DNA from: Methylotenera sp.
GTDB taxonomy: Bacteria; Pseudomonadota; Gammaproteobacteria; Burkholderiales; Methylophilaceae
DNA length: 64,000 nt
Assembly: GCA_021732365.1 (NCBI GenBank)
Contig: JAKFVD010000020.1
Span: 1 to 64,000 of the forward strand
Direction: 5' to 3'
How positions within the stretch are numbered: position 1 is the first letter of the stretch; every line of letters starts with the position of its first letter. The notes beneath the pieces were generated by a model that worked only from the letters and a program-made list of their open reading frames with translations, did no database searches and was not told the origin of the DNA. This document shows, one piece after another, positions 45,514 to 53,831 of the stretch. The translations under genes and the position numbers were made by a program.

Positions 45514-46332
45514 TCACCAAGAATTTTTTGCAGTAAATCTTGGCTTCCCTACACTAAGATCAAATCCTACATTAAACATTTCTGGGTCATTTAAATATAG
45601 CAGCACCAGAACATTGCCATTTGCTGAAGTCATGCATTGTTCGAGTATTTCATATTGATCAGCGTCATCATTTTCAAACCAAGTCTCTGCAGGCTGCTTC
45701 GCAAGTCGAGGGCAAGCCTTCCCTGAGTAAAGCAAGTCATACGCAAAGCTATCCTCATCTAGTTTCTGATGTAACCACCATCTCTTAGGAATATGAGGAG
45801 ATTTCAATGACCACTTAAGTCCAGTTTTGTTGTAACAGGCAACAATTACCGGAAGCGAGTCCAACAAAGCTAAACGTATAGATACTGCTTGAAGGCTGAC
45901 TTCAAATTGGTCTGCAATTTCTTGCAAATCTCTAAGTCCTGGGCGATTTGCCGCTTTGATAGCTGGTTGAAACAAGCAGGTTGGCATCAACAAATGAGAG
46001 GCGAACAAATCTGCTTCTTTCTCAAGCTGAATGTCAGATTCGTAATTTTGGACAATGTCATCAACCCTACAACGAAAAGACTTTCCTCTATGCATAAGCC
46101 AATGCCCTACTTCATGAGCAATTGAAAAGCGCTCCCTGCCTCGGCTTGAAGATGGGCTAATGGTTGCGATTGCTTTCGAGCCAAAACCAACCAATGTAGC
46201 TTCGCATCCATAAAGACGTTCGTATAAAATCTCAATACCAGAATCAAAAGCAATAACTTCTATATCAATTTCATTTGCAGATGAAATACTTAATTCATTG
46301 ATGAGACTTTCAGCGCGTGCAGCAGGGTTCAT
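45514..46332 (-). CDS. ImmA/IrrE-family metallopeptidase
   Basis: The 272-residue protein has the zinc-binding HEVGHWLMHRG in FSIAHEVGH (HExxH) and a third ligand region in EKEADLFASHLLMP. ImmA/IrrE peptidases cleave repressors to switch on mobile elements or stress genes. A C-terminal domain of about 100 residues follows. It is transcribed after the sigma-like gene and a small helical protein, in a unit divergent from the Ubl operon, so it may control that system. Confidence 0.88.
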   Translation of the reverse strand: MNPAARAESLINELSISSANEIDIEVIAFDSGIEILYERLYGCEATLVGFGSKAIATISPSSSRGRERFSIAHEVGHWLMHRGKSFRCRVDDIVQNYESDIQLEKEADLFASHLLMPTCLFQPAIKAANRPGLRDLQEIADQFEVSLQAVSIRLALLDSLPVIVACYNKTGLKWSLKSPHIPKRWWLHQKLDEDSFAYDLLYSGKACPRLAKQPAETWFENDDADQYEILEQCMTSANGNVLVLLYLNDPEMFNVGFDLSVGKPRFTAKNSW

Positions 46333-46338
46333 AGGATG

Positions 46339-46734
46339 TTACTTAGAGTCACCGGTGTCTTGCTGCAACTTATTAAGTTGGGTATATATCCTGACAATAT
46401 CCGCATCTGACATTTCTCCCAATGCTCTAGCAGCAATAGTTATTCGAGAATCATTCGCGGCCGCTTGAAGATAAGCACGAGCCTCATCAATATTGACTGT
46501 GCTCATTATTGGGGAAGTCGAGACTTTTCTAGTTGCCATTGTTGCTTTGGCTGCTGCCATTCGTCTACTGCCAATCTTTGCTTTTGCTGCTGCAATCATT
46601 GCTATGCCTTCAATTTTCAATTCTTCAGCATCTGAGCCTTCAAGGATTTCCTCATCGGACATTTCCAGCAATTCTTCAAGCTGAGTCTGAAAAAATTTAC
46701 GTAGTTCATCTTGCTTATGTGTAGTATCAGTCAT
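46339..46734 (-). CDS. Small charged helical protein in the sigma/ImmA unit
   Basis: This 131-residue protein is not recognised. It is acidic at the N-terminus (LEELLEMSDEEILEGSDAEE), with an Ala/Lys-rich basic centre and a helical C-terminus ending in TGDSK. GAGGAGAACC lies before ATG 46734, which overlaps the end of the upstream sigma-like gene. It ends six bases before the ImmA/IrrE start. The three genes form one operon. A role as anti-sigma or adaptor protein is conceivable, but only by position. Confidence 0.65.
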   Translation of the reverse strand: MTDTTHKQDELRKFFQTQLEELLEMSDEEILEGSDAEELKIEGIAMIAAAKAKIGSRRMAAAKATMATRKVSTSPIMSTVNIDEARAYLQAAANDSRITIAARALGEMSDADIVRIYTQLNKLQQDTGDSK

Positions 46735-46744
46735 TTGGTTCTCC

Positions 46745-47299
46745 TCACAATGACTCAAGTAAGCGTGTCAGGCGCTTTCTAGCAGCTTCGTACTTATTCA
46801 TTTCCCAGCCTAACTCTGTTGCAGCATCTTTGCCGCGAATTCCTAAGCTCCATATGAGCACCACATCTTGTAATTCTTTATCATTCACTACTAATCTTTC
46901 TATAGCTTCAATATCGCCGCGAGACTCAACGATTCTTTCTGGAGTCACTTCATTGATAGGCATCACTAAAGTTCCAGTATCCTCATCATACTGTTGCGAC
47001 AATACAGAGATATCAACTCGATGATCGATAGCTCCAGACTGCTCTCGTTCCCTGCAATTTGAAGCTTCACTGTGCATTGCATTGATGACCACAATTACCG
47101 ATCTTGCATCTCTCGGCCACACACGGTCTCCAGATAGCAAGTTGATCAATGCCTCTTGAATAACGTCATCTGCAGTTAAGTATGTAAGCGCTTTGGAATA
47201 GGTTCGAGCTTTGATTTTTATGCGCTTCCAATCGGCAGGCGACATCTGCGTCAACGCCGCTTCAACTTCAGATTTGCTTAGTGATGTTTCATCTGACAT
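46745..47299 (-). CDS. Sigma-70-like RNA polymerase factor
   Basis: The 184-residue protein has a region-2-like segment (ARTYSKALTYLTADDVIQEAL, then INLLSGDRVWPRDARS) and a C-terminal helical region 4-like part (LQDVVLIWSLGIRGKDAATEL with EAARKRLTRLLESL). The size fits an ECF-type sigma factor or a related regulator. It is the first gene of a unit with an unknown protein and an ImmA/IrrE peptidase, divergent from the Ubl operon. A 40-bp palindrome lies 48 bases upstream of its start. Confidence 0.65.
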   Translation of the reverse strand: MSDETSLSKSEVEAALTQMSPADWKRIKIKARTYSKALTYLTADDVIQEALINLLSGDRVWPRDARSVIVVINAMHSEASNCREREQSGAIDHRVDISVLSQQYDEDTGTLVMPINEVTPERIVESRGDIEAIERLVVNDKELQDVVLIWSLGIRGKDAATELGWEMNKYEAARKRLTRLLESL

Positions 47300-47346
47300 T
47301 GCATGACTCCCAAACCTACCAAACTACTAGACTGTTGAGTTATTCC

Positions 47347-47386
47347 TTGCGGACGTCTAAATAAAATTTATTTATGGCGTCCGCAA
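47347..47386. promoter_or_regulatory. 40-bp palindrome in the Ubl/sigma divergent region
   Basis: TTGCGGACG-TC-TAAATAAA-A-TTTATTTA-TGG-CGTCCGCAA is a nearly perfect palindrome with only the TC/TGG step unpaired. It sits in the 289-base gap between the sigma-like gene and the Ubl gene. It could be an operator for a dimeric protein, a transcript hairpin in the sigma-like leader, or a cruciform. The rest of the gap holds no gene. Confidence 0.6.
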
Positions 47387-47588
47387 AACAGTTGCTGTCA
47401 GTCTTTATGTATATACGACATGGAAATGCAGAAAAAAGCTTAGTAGTTGTAACTAACTTAATACAGATAGTGAATCATTAGCTTAATGATATCAAGTATC
47501 TAACGATGTTATGACTTACTAATTTTTAATACTGCAATATCCACTGCCTGTTTAAACCTGACTCAACAATAGATTGGAGCAACAGATT

Positions 47589-47861
47589 ATGAGTACCGAA
47601 AATGCTGGAAAAAATAAAGAAGCAAAAATGGTAACAATTATTATCAATGGCACTGCTAAATCAGTAGAAAAAGAACGTATGTCATTTGAAGAAATCGTGG
47701 CATTGGCATATGAAACGCCCCCTACTGGTGATGGTGTCCAATTCACAATTCAATATACAAAAGGACAGTCAGATAAACCAAAAGGCACCTTAGTAGAAGG
47801 TCAATCAGTTAAAGTGAAAGAAGGGATGGAATTCGATGTCACACCAACTAATCGCTCATAG
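47589..47861 (+). CDS. Ubiquitin-like protein (multiubiquitin family, single domain)
   Basis: The 90-residue protein has one beta-grasp domain of the bacterial multiubiquitin type: VTIIINGTAKSVEKERMSF, then EEIVALAYETPPTGDGVQFT, then a TLVEGQSVKVKEGMEFDV end. It ends TPTNRS with no Gly-Gly. A flexible lysine-rich head precedes the domain. ATG 47589 is preferred to the TTG at 47574. The gene overlaps the downstream E1-like gene by 26 bases. In such operons the protein is thought to be activated at its C-terminus and conjugated to targets. Confidence 0.83.
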   Translation: MSTENAGKNKEAKMVTIIINGTAKSVEKERMSFEEIVALAYETPPTGDGVQFTIQYTKGQSDKPKGTLVEGQSVKVKEGMEFDVTPTNRS

Positions 47862-49005
47862 CCCTGACTTACAAAAACTCCGGAATCAAGGTTTAGATCT
47901 TGATATTCAACATGGTTATCTTCTTATAAAAGATGTTCCCTATGTAAACGCTAGTCGTGAGGTAAAACTAGGAACACTAGTATCTAGGCTTGAATTGAAT
48001 GGGGACATTACCAACAAACCTAGTGATCACGTTGCTTATTGGGTTGGAGAACACCCGTGTCACAGCACAGGGTCTGTAATTGCTACTATACAGAACCCTA
48101 GTGCCCCTCAAGATTTAGGCAATGGCCTAAAGGTTGACTACACTTTTTCAGCGAAAGCAGAATATCGTGACTATCATCATAAAATGACAACCTATATTGG
48201 TCGGATTACTGGTGAAGCACAGGTTATTGATGCCGCTGCTACAGCTGAAACGTATCCAGTAATCCCTACGGAAGAAAATGAATCGGTATTTAAATATCAA
48301 GATACCGCTTCAAGTCGGGTCAATATTGGTAACTTCAAGGACAAATTTGCCGGACAGCGAATCGGAATTGTTGGTTTAGGTGGCACGGGGTCTTATGTTC
48401 TGGATCTAGTAGCTAAAACTTGTGTTAAGGAAATCCATCTTTTCGATGGAGATGTTTTTTCTCAGCACAATGCATTCCGCACGCCAGGAGCGGCATCAAT
48501 CGATGAGTTAAAAATGAAGCCAACGAAGGTAGCTTTTTTAGAAAGCGTCTATGCAAAAATGCGACGTGGGTTGGTGATTCATGACACATACTTGGACAGC
48601 TCTACATCCAATCAACTTGACGGACTTGATTTTGTTTTTCTCTGTTTGGACCGTGGTGCACCAAAAAAAGCCATCGTAGCAACGTTGATACAGCTTGGCA
48701 TACCTTTTATCGAAGTAGGCATGGGCGTAGTACGTAGTAATGACAGCCTATCTGGGATCATAAGGGTAGTAACAGGCACAAAAGAAGTTCATGACCAACT
48801 TCTAAACAAAATCAATTTTTCTGAAGGCGATGCTCCTGAAGATGAATATTCAACCAACATTCAGATTGCTGAACTGAACGCTTTAAATGCATGTTTAGCA
48901 GTGATACGATGGAAAAAGGTATTTGGTTTTTATCGCGACTCATCAGATGCCCACTTTATTAGCTATTCGATAGCGGCCAATGAAATAGTTAACGAGGACG
49001 AATGA
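47836..49005 (+). CDS. E1-like adenylyltransferase (ThiF fold) with N-terminal E2-like/DUF6791 region
   Basis: The 389-residue protein has an N-terminal domain (about 1-160) and a ThiF/E1 adenylation domain (about 170-389). The E1 domain shows the nucleotide loop GIVGLGGTGSYVLDL at 177-191, then HLFDGDVFSQHNAFR at 201-215 (Asp, Asn and Arg that bind ATP and Mg) and FVFLCLDRGAPKKAI. The N-terminal part (VAYWVGEHPCHSTGS near 66-80) is the portion I associate with DUF6791/E2-like domains of Ubl operons; that identity is from memory. There is no CxxC zinc pair. It is translationally coupled to both neighbours. Confidence 0.85.
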   Translation: MSHQLIAHSPDLQKLRNQGLDLDIQHGYLLIKDVPYVNASREVKLGTLVSRLELNGDITNKPSDHVAYWVGEHPCHSTGSVIATIQNPSAPQDLGNGLKVDYTFSAKAEYRDYHHKMTTYIGRITGEAQVIDAAATAETYPVIPTEENESVFKYQDTASSRVNIGNFKDKFAGQRIGIVGLGGTGSYVLDLVAKTCVKEIHLFDGDVFSQHNAFRTPGAASIDELKMKPTKVAFLESVYAKMRRGLVIHDTYLDSSTSNQLDGLDFVFLCLDRGAPKKAIVATLIQLGIPFIEVGMGVVRSNDSLSGIIRVVTGTKEVHDQLLNKINFSEGDAPEDEYSTNIQIAELNALNACLAVIRWKKVFGFYRDSSDAHFISYSIAANEIVNEDE

Positions 49006-49415
49006 TGGGACAGCAGCAATCTGTTAAGCATGAGTATGTAGAGTTTATTCCTGAACATTTACAACCTGGAACTCTCTACATCTCACTCAAATATAAAACC
49101 GCTTCTCATCTATGCTGCTGTGGATGTGGGTATAAAGTCGTTACACCACTTAATGCTGCCAAATGGACTTTAACCGATCATGGCAAATCCGTTTCTCTCT
49201 TCCCTTCCGTTGGTAATTGGAGTTTTCCATGTAAATCACATTACTGGATAACGCACGGACAAATTAAATGGGCGGCAAAAATGTCTGATAAGCAGATTGC
49301 ACATGTACGCAAGATGGATCGTGCTGATGCAGAACTATATGCTTTCACAAATGAGTCAGCTTCTAACGGATTTATCTCGCAACTTTGGCTATGGATCCGA
49401 AATTTGTTTAAATAA
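49002..49415 (+). CDS. DUF6527-like protein, probable Ubl protease
   Basis: The 137-residue protein starts within the E1 stop (ATGA overlap). It has a cysteine cluster, SHLCCCGCGYKV at residues 35-46, and a conserved core LFPSVGNWSFPCKSHYWI at 66-83. Ser69 and His80 fit the Ser-His dyad described for the serine proteases of Bub (bacterial ubiquitination-like) operons, as I recall that report. The C-terminus is a short hydrophobic helix (ISQLWLWIRNLF). By operon position it would process or remove the Ubl. Experimental function in this species is unknown. Confidence 0.75.
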   Translation: MMGQQQSVKHEYVEFIPEHLQPGTLYISLKYKTASHLCCCGCGYKVVTPLNAAKWTLTDHGKSVSLFPSVGNWSFPCKSHYWITHGQIKWAAKMSDKQIAHVRKMDRADAELYAFTNESASNGFISQLWLWIRNLFK

Positions 49416-49476
49416 CTTATATGTATTATTAAATTGTTTTGATACGGGCTCGGCACTTGGCTACTAGGGAAACCAC

Positions 49477-50124
49477 ATGACAAATTGGGCAGAAAAAGCT
49501 ACAGCGAATATCTTACATTTATCTAGAGCTAACAATCTAGCAGAAGCATTACGGGAGTGGGTAACTACAGGTGGTTATGAAGATAGCCATAACATCGAAG
49601 AGGTATGCGAACTATGTGAGCATGAAGGGCTACGTTATCAATATGAAATTGAAAACTTAACTACTCGCAAAACCCTTTGGGTCGGCTCCACCTGCATCAC
49701 TAAGTTCATCCCATTATTTGAGAATGGTCGCGAGATAATTGGTGAAGAGGCTAAAGCCAGTCTACTTCGCCGGCGCCAAACGGAATATGAAAATCAGTCA
49801 AGAGAAGAAAGGGCTTATGAGCTATTAAACACACTTGCACAAACGCTTCCAGAGAAATATGCTCAATCTGCTTGGCGTACAAATTGGGCTCTTGGTTATA
49901 GCGCAAAGCAATTGTTGATGATTGCTGCCAATAGTCGTCAGCTAGGATGTACTTTCAACTCTGCAGATTTTCGCATCAATACAAGACGTGAAAAAAATGT
50001 CGGCCAAGTTAAAGACTTAGAGTTTTGGCAATATCGTAGATTGCGTGCCGCATTACCAAAATCAAGACAGTCTTCTTTAGATGCTTACTTTAGACGGAAA
50101 AATGCCGTTGGAAATAGGCTTTAA
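49477..50124 (+). CDS. Hypothetical zinc-ribbon-like protein downstream of the Ubl operon
   Basis: I do not recognise a named family for this 215-residue protein. A treble-clef-like cysteine pattern is seen: VCELCEHEGLRYQYEIENL followed by WVGSTCITKFIPLF, i.e. CxxC plus a third cysteine. The C-terminal half is basic and helical (RRLRAALPKSRQSSLDAYF). It begins 61 bases after the DUF6527-like gene on the same strand, behind AGGGAAACC, and may be a fourth gene of that operon or an unrelated cargo gene. Confidence 0.6.
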   Translation: MTNWAEKATANILHLSRANNLAEALREWVTTGGYEDSHNIEEVCELCEHEGLRYQYEIENLTTRKTLWVGSTCITKFIPLFENGREIIGEEAKASLLRRRQTEYENQSREERAYELLNTLAQTLPEKYAQSAWRTNWALGYSAKQLLMIAANSRQLGCTFNSADFRINTRREKNVGQVKDLEFWQYRRLRAALPKSRQSSLDAYFRRKNAVGNRL

Positions 50125-50156
50125 TTTTTATTAGACGTATAAACAAAGTTTTCCAT

Positions 50157-50660
50157 CTAAATCAGTAGTTTCTCATTTTTTATTCTGCGCGCATCTTTCA
50201 AATCCTGTTTGGAAGGGGTAGTTCGGATAGTCTCAATATAATCTAATGGAAAACCATGGTAACTTGCACCTGCAAGTACAAAATTTTTGTACCAATGAAA
50301 TGGTGTCAGTGTAGGATTTATATGGCTATCTTGGGCAATGTAAATTGTCGGTAAATATACTGTACCATCAACCTCAACTCGCATAACTTCTTCTTGGTAG
50401 CCATTACCCAAGCCCTCAGCATCATCCAGTGATTTCTTTTGTTCAAAGTCAAACTCGTACAAAACACCATAAACTGAACTCTCCAGTTTAGGTGTTTTAT
50501 AAATTAAACATTTACCCAACTCATCAGTACTTCGCTTGTGAAATGCCAATTGATAACCTTGCATTTCTACTATGCCGATCAAATTAGCTGTTGATACGCG
50601 TTTGCGTAATCGCAAAGGATGTAAATTAGAACCATAGGCAAGACAATGATGTATTTGCAT
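50157..50660 (-). CDS. Gamma-glutamylcyclotransferase-like protein
   Basis: The 167-residue protein from ATG 50660 begins with HHCLAYGSNLHPLRLRKR, the YGSNL substrate loop of the GGCT fold, and has VYGVLYEFDFEQKKSLDDAEG and a glutamate in the expected place (DDAEGLGNGYQE). Family members cyclise gamma-glutamyl-amines or glutathione. The gene follows the RecG-like gene with a one-base gap, so the two share a transcript. Why a helicase and GGCT fold are paired is unknown. Confidence 0.85.
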   Translation of the reverse strand: MQIHHCLAYGSNLHPLRLRKRVSTANLIGIVEMQGYQLAFHKRSTDELGKCLIYKTPKLESSVYGVLYEFDFEQKKSLDDAEGLGNGYQEEVMRVEVDGTVYLPTIYIAQDSHINPTLTPFHWYKNFVLAGASYHGFPLDYIETIRTTPSKQDLKDARRIKNEKLLI

Positions 50661-50661
50661 G

Positions 50662-52626
50662 TCAGTCCAAGACCTTTTCTGGTAATTGTTCAATCATTTC
50701 TTGAAGTAACTCAATAGGAACTTCTTTATTAAATATCACACTATCCGCACTACCATGCTGTTTAGCACCTTTCGTGGACAAATCTCCAAATCCTCTTAAT
50801 TTCATATCAAGCTCTGAAAGTTTCAAACCATCATTAGTGGCTGCAACAGCACTTAATCTTTCCATAGTGTGTTCCTTGACATGCAAAGGCAGATATAAAT
50901 AACAAACACCATATCCGCCATGCCGGCTGAGTCGTCCTCGTAATTGATGCAACTGTGCAACTCCGAATCTCTCTGCATGCACGATTACCAGAGCCCTCAA
51001 TCCATTTATAGTTAATCCTACTTCTAACACTGTAGTCGACACCATTACACTTGCTTTACCGAGTTTTATATCATCAAGACTCTGCCTTGCTTCAGCGTCT
51101 GGAGTATCGCTATGCATGATGCGAACTTTACCTGGGAAAAGCTTTTCCCACTTAGCGGCCACTTCTTGAACGGAAGGTATTGCCACCACATCATCATCTA
51201 AATCAGCTTTCTGTTCCTTTCTGGGACATACAATCAGCAGGCTACTACCAGAATCAATTAGCTCTTTAACGTGATGGACCATATTTTTAGCCCCGTCACG
51301 ATTAACAATAAAGGTTTGAATATCTTGAATGCAGTGGCGTTTTGTAAGCTTAATCACATTCATTGATCCATAACTTAGCATCGCTTGGGTTCTAGGAATT
51401 GGGGTCGCGCTTAGTTCAATCAAATGAGTTTTATCATTGGCGAGAAACTTTCTTTGCTCAACACTAAAACGATGCTGTTCATCAGTCACGCAAACATCAA
51501 GGTGACCAATTTCGCGAAACAATAGTGCCGTAGTACCAACTAAAAGCTTTTCCTCTGTTAAATCTTTTTTGGTTTTTTTATTTACCAACAATGCTTGAGC
51601 GTCTGGCCACATTGCGTTGATTTCTTCATGTGCTTGTATTGCCAATCTTTCATTTGGAAGCAGAATTGCTACCCTACTACCAGCCTTTACTGCAGCAATC
51701 ACTGCTACTTGATAAATAACAGACTTACCCATTCCAACATCGCCATTAATTAGCGTAGTAGTTGTGTGAGATTGTGCAAAAGCATTCATTAAATGCTTGA
51801 TCCCATCTAATTGTTCCTGCGTTAATTGGAAAGGTACATTCTTGATAAGCTCAGGCCAATATGGATATAAAATTGAAGGTCTTTCAATAACGGGTAATTT
51901 AGCTGCGCTACGTAGGTGAGAAACTGAAATTATTGCAGCAACTCGCTCTAATACTTTATGTGCCGCATATGCCTCCTGTTCAGAGGATGGATAATGGGCT
52001 GTATACAACACCTCATCCAACGTCATTAACGGACACTGTAGTATTTCTCTAATTTTGCTAGCTGAAATAACGTCTGTTAAAATTTTACGGAGGCGTTCTG
52101 AAGCTATGGCAATAGTTTCTGGCAATAACTCTAAAATGAGTTTGCGAGCATTTTCTGGCGATAAACGACCTGCTACTCCAGGGTATACAGGTATCAACTT
52201 ATTCAAATGATGTTCTTCTAATAAAATGGGGTCATTCAGATATATACGTCCGCCAACATTTGATATTGATGCTTTGATGATTACTCGTTCAGGAGTAGCC
52301 TCTAAAACTGCTTTAAAGCTTTTAGCTTCGCCAAAGAATGAAAAGTTAATCTTTCTATCGTTAAAATCTTTAATGGAACCTTTGTTAAAAGGCACACTTT
52401 TTCCACCGTTACGATTTCGCTTCCATTCAGTTTGAAGGTCTCCACTGTATTTGCCAATAAATACAGCCTCTTGATTAAAATTCGATATCGAAGAAAAGTC
52501 TTCAATAATATTCCTGCAATCCATGTAAGCTGTAGGCAAATACAGTGGAACTTGCCAAGATTCAGTCAAGCCAGTATATTTTAGCCTCCCGAGGTTGATA
52601 TTTAGAGTTTGATTAGTTAATGACAT
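50662..52626 (-). CDS. Island-borne divergent RecG-like helicase
   Basis: The 654-residue protein has the RecG layout: a divergent N-terminal wedge/OB region (about 1-260), then a superfamily 2 helicase with Walker A GDVGMGKS near 294, DEQH near 381, SATPIPRT near 404, TTVLEVGL near 528, and QLHQLRGRLSR near 554. The RecG-type TRG-like tail is DMKLRGFGDLSTKGAKQ. Host RecG has the equivalent GDVGSGKT, so this is a distant homologue. Its ATG at 52626 is 21 bases inside the right border. The broken host recG frame crosses the border and stops at 52617, overlapping this start, so translation of one can feed the other. Confidence 0.88.
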   Translation of the reverse strand: MSLTNQTLNINLGRLKYTGLTESWQVPLYLPTAYMDCRNIIEDFSSISNFNQEAVFIGKYSGDLQTEWKRNRNGGKSVPFNKGSIKDFNDRKINFSFFGEAKSFKAVLEATPERVIIKASISNVGGRIYLNDPILLEEHHLNKLIPVYPGVAGRLSPENARKLILELLPETIAIASERLRKILTDVISASKIREILQCPLMTLDEVLYTAHYPSSEQEAYAAHKVLERVAAIISVSHLRSAAKLPVIERPSILYPYWPELIKNVPFQLTQEQLDGIKHLMNAFAQSHTTTTLINGDVGMGKSVIYQVAVIAAVKAGSRVAILLPNERLAIQAHEEINAMWPDAQALLVNKKTKKDLTEEKLLVGTTALLFREIGHLDVCVTDEQHRFSVEQRKFLANDKTHLIELSATPIPRTQAMLSYGSMNVIKLTKRHCIQDIQTFIVNRDGAKNMVHHVKELIDSGSSLLIVCPRKEQKADLDDDVVAIPSVQEVAAKWEKLFPGKVRIMHSDTPDAEARQSLDDIKLGKASVMVSTTVLEVGLTINGLRALVIVHAERFGVAQLHQLRGRLSRHGGYGVCYLYLPLHVKEHTMERLSAVAATNDGLKLSELDMKLRGFGDLSTKGAKQHGSADSVIFNKEVPIELLQEMIEQLPEKVLD

Positions 52627-52646
52627 GTTTCTGCCCTAAAACAACC

Positions 52647-52657
52647 TTCTAGGGAAA
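52647..52657 (-). repeat. Right terminal inverted repeat of the island
   Basis: The plus strand reads TTCTAGGGAAA, the exact reverse complement of the left repeat at 13784-13794. It lies three bases inside the right border. Confidence 0.85.
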
Positions 52658-53276
52658 CTATCACTGTGGTGGCTACTAATAGTTGCGTTTCGTTTTTGCT
52701 AAAAGCCTGCATCACCGCCTGTTTTTCGGCAGGCTTCATGCGGCCATGTACCAAGCCGATTTTGAGTTCTGGAAAGCTAGCTTGCATATGCGCAAAGGTA
52801 TCATTGGCAGTTTGCAGCTGCAAGGCTTCCGATTCTTCAATCAAGGGACAGACCCAATACGCCTGACTACCCGCTAAACACGCTTCACGTACGCGCTGCA
52901 GAATCTCATCACGGCGCTCGTCCGACACCAGTTTAGTCACAATGGGCGTGCGGCCAGGCGGTAATTCGTCAATCACGGATACATCTAAGTCCGCAAAATA
53001 GCTCATGGATAAGGTGCGCGGAATCGGCGTGGCAGACATCATCAATTGATGCGGCTCAGGCTCACCCTTTTTACGTAAAGCTAAACGTTGCTGTACACCA
53101 AAACGATGTTGCTCATCAATAATGGCTAGCCCTAGTTTTTTAAAAGTGACCGCTTCTTGAAACAAAGCATGCGTACCAATCGCCAGCTGGGCAGCGCCGC
53201 TGGCGATATCGGCCAGTGCCGCTTCGCGCTCTTTTTTGCTTTGGCTGCCTGTGAGCCAAGCGATTTGTAGCCTATT

Positions 53277-53321
53277 TCCTTCCTCTCCCCAGCCCTCTCC
53301 CATCAAGGGAGAGGGTGACGA
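53277..53321. repeat. Palindromic repeat inserted in frame in recG
   Basis: The core CCCTCTCCC-ATCAA-GGGAGAGGG (53293-53315) is the widespread proteobacterial intergenic palindrome type. It is translated as SPSPLMGEGWGEEG within RecG, between the ATP-binding motif and motif II. Confidence 0.8.
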
Positions 53322-53831
53322 ATTGCATGCCGCAAACCAAGTGGCAAACTTTCTGTAATGCTGCTCCGCCAAAATTTCAGTGGGCGCCATCAACGCTACT
53401 TGCCAACCATGCTCAATACTTTGCAATGCCGCCATGCAGGCCACAATAGTTTTGCCGCTGCCCACATCGCCTTGCAACAAGCGCTGCATAGGGTGCGGCT
53501 GGGTTAAATCTTGGCTGATTTCTGCTACCACTTTTTGTTGTGCGTTCGTTAACTTGAAAGATAAATTTTCAAGCATTTTATGGGTTAACTTTTCAGATAC
53601 CGCAATCGCAGGTGCGTTAATACTGCGTCTTTTTGCATAGTGTTTACGCATAGAAAGCTGCTGTGCCAACAATTCGTCAAACGCTAATCTGCGCCATTCT
53701 GGTGTCGTTCTGTTTTCTAAATCAGCCAAGTTGGCTTCTGGCGTTGGGTGATGTAGTGCTTGAATGCTAGCTGCAAAACTGGGCAGATTAAGTGCTTGGT
53801 AAACACTAGCTGGCAAGGTTTCGGCTAATTG

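Larger units (their letters stand above)
13781..52660. mobile_element. 38.9-kb genomic island inserted in recG (GInt-like)
   Basis: The island splits recG inside the codons for helicase motif V. Removing 13781-52660 rejoins ACAGTGA and TTGAAGTAGG (minus strand) and restores VIEVGVDVP in frame, so the borders are known to within one base and there is no larger target duplication. Both ends carry TTTCCCTAGAA in inverted orientation, three bases in from the edges. The left end has a four-gene tyrosine recombinase operon reading inwards. I see no conjugation, replication or phage structural genes. The layout (three large recombinases plus one small protein at one end) matches the GInt islands defined by ginABCD, as far as I recall that group. 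Cargo spans defence-like, redox and regulatory genes. Confidence 0.93.

Noticed and set aside
13781..52660. The island as an integrative conjugative element or prophage
   Set aside because: No relaxase, type IV secretion, replication, capsid or lysis genes were seen anywhere between the borders.
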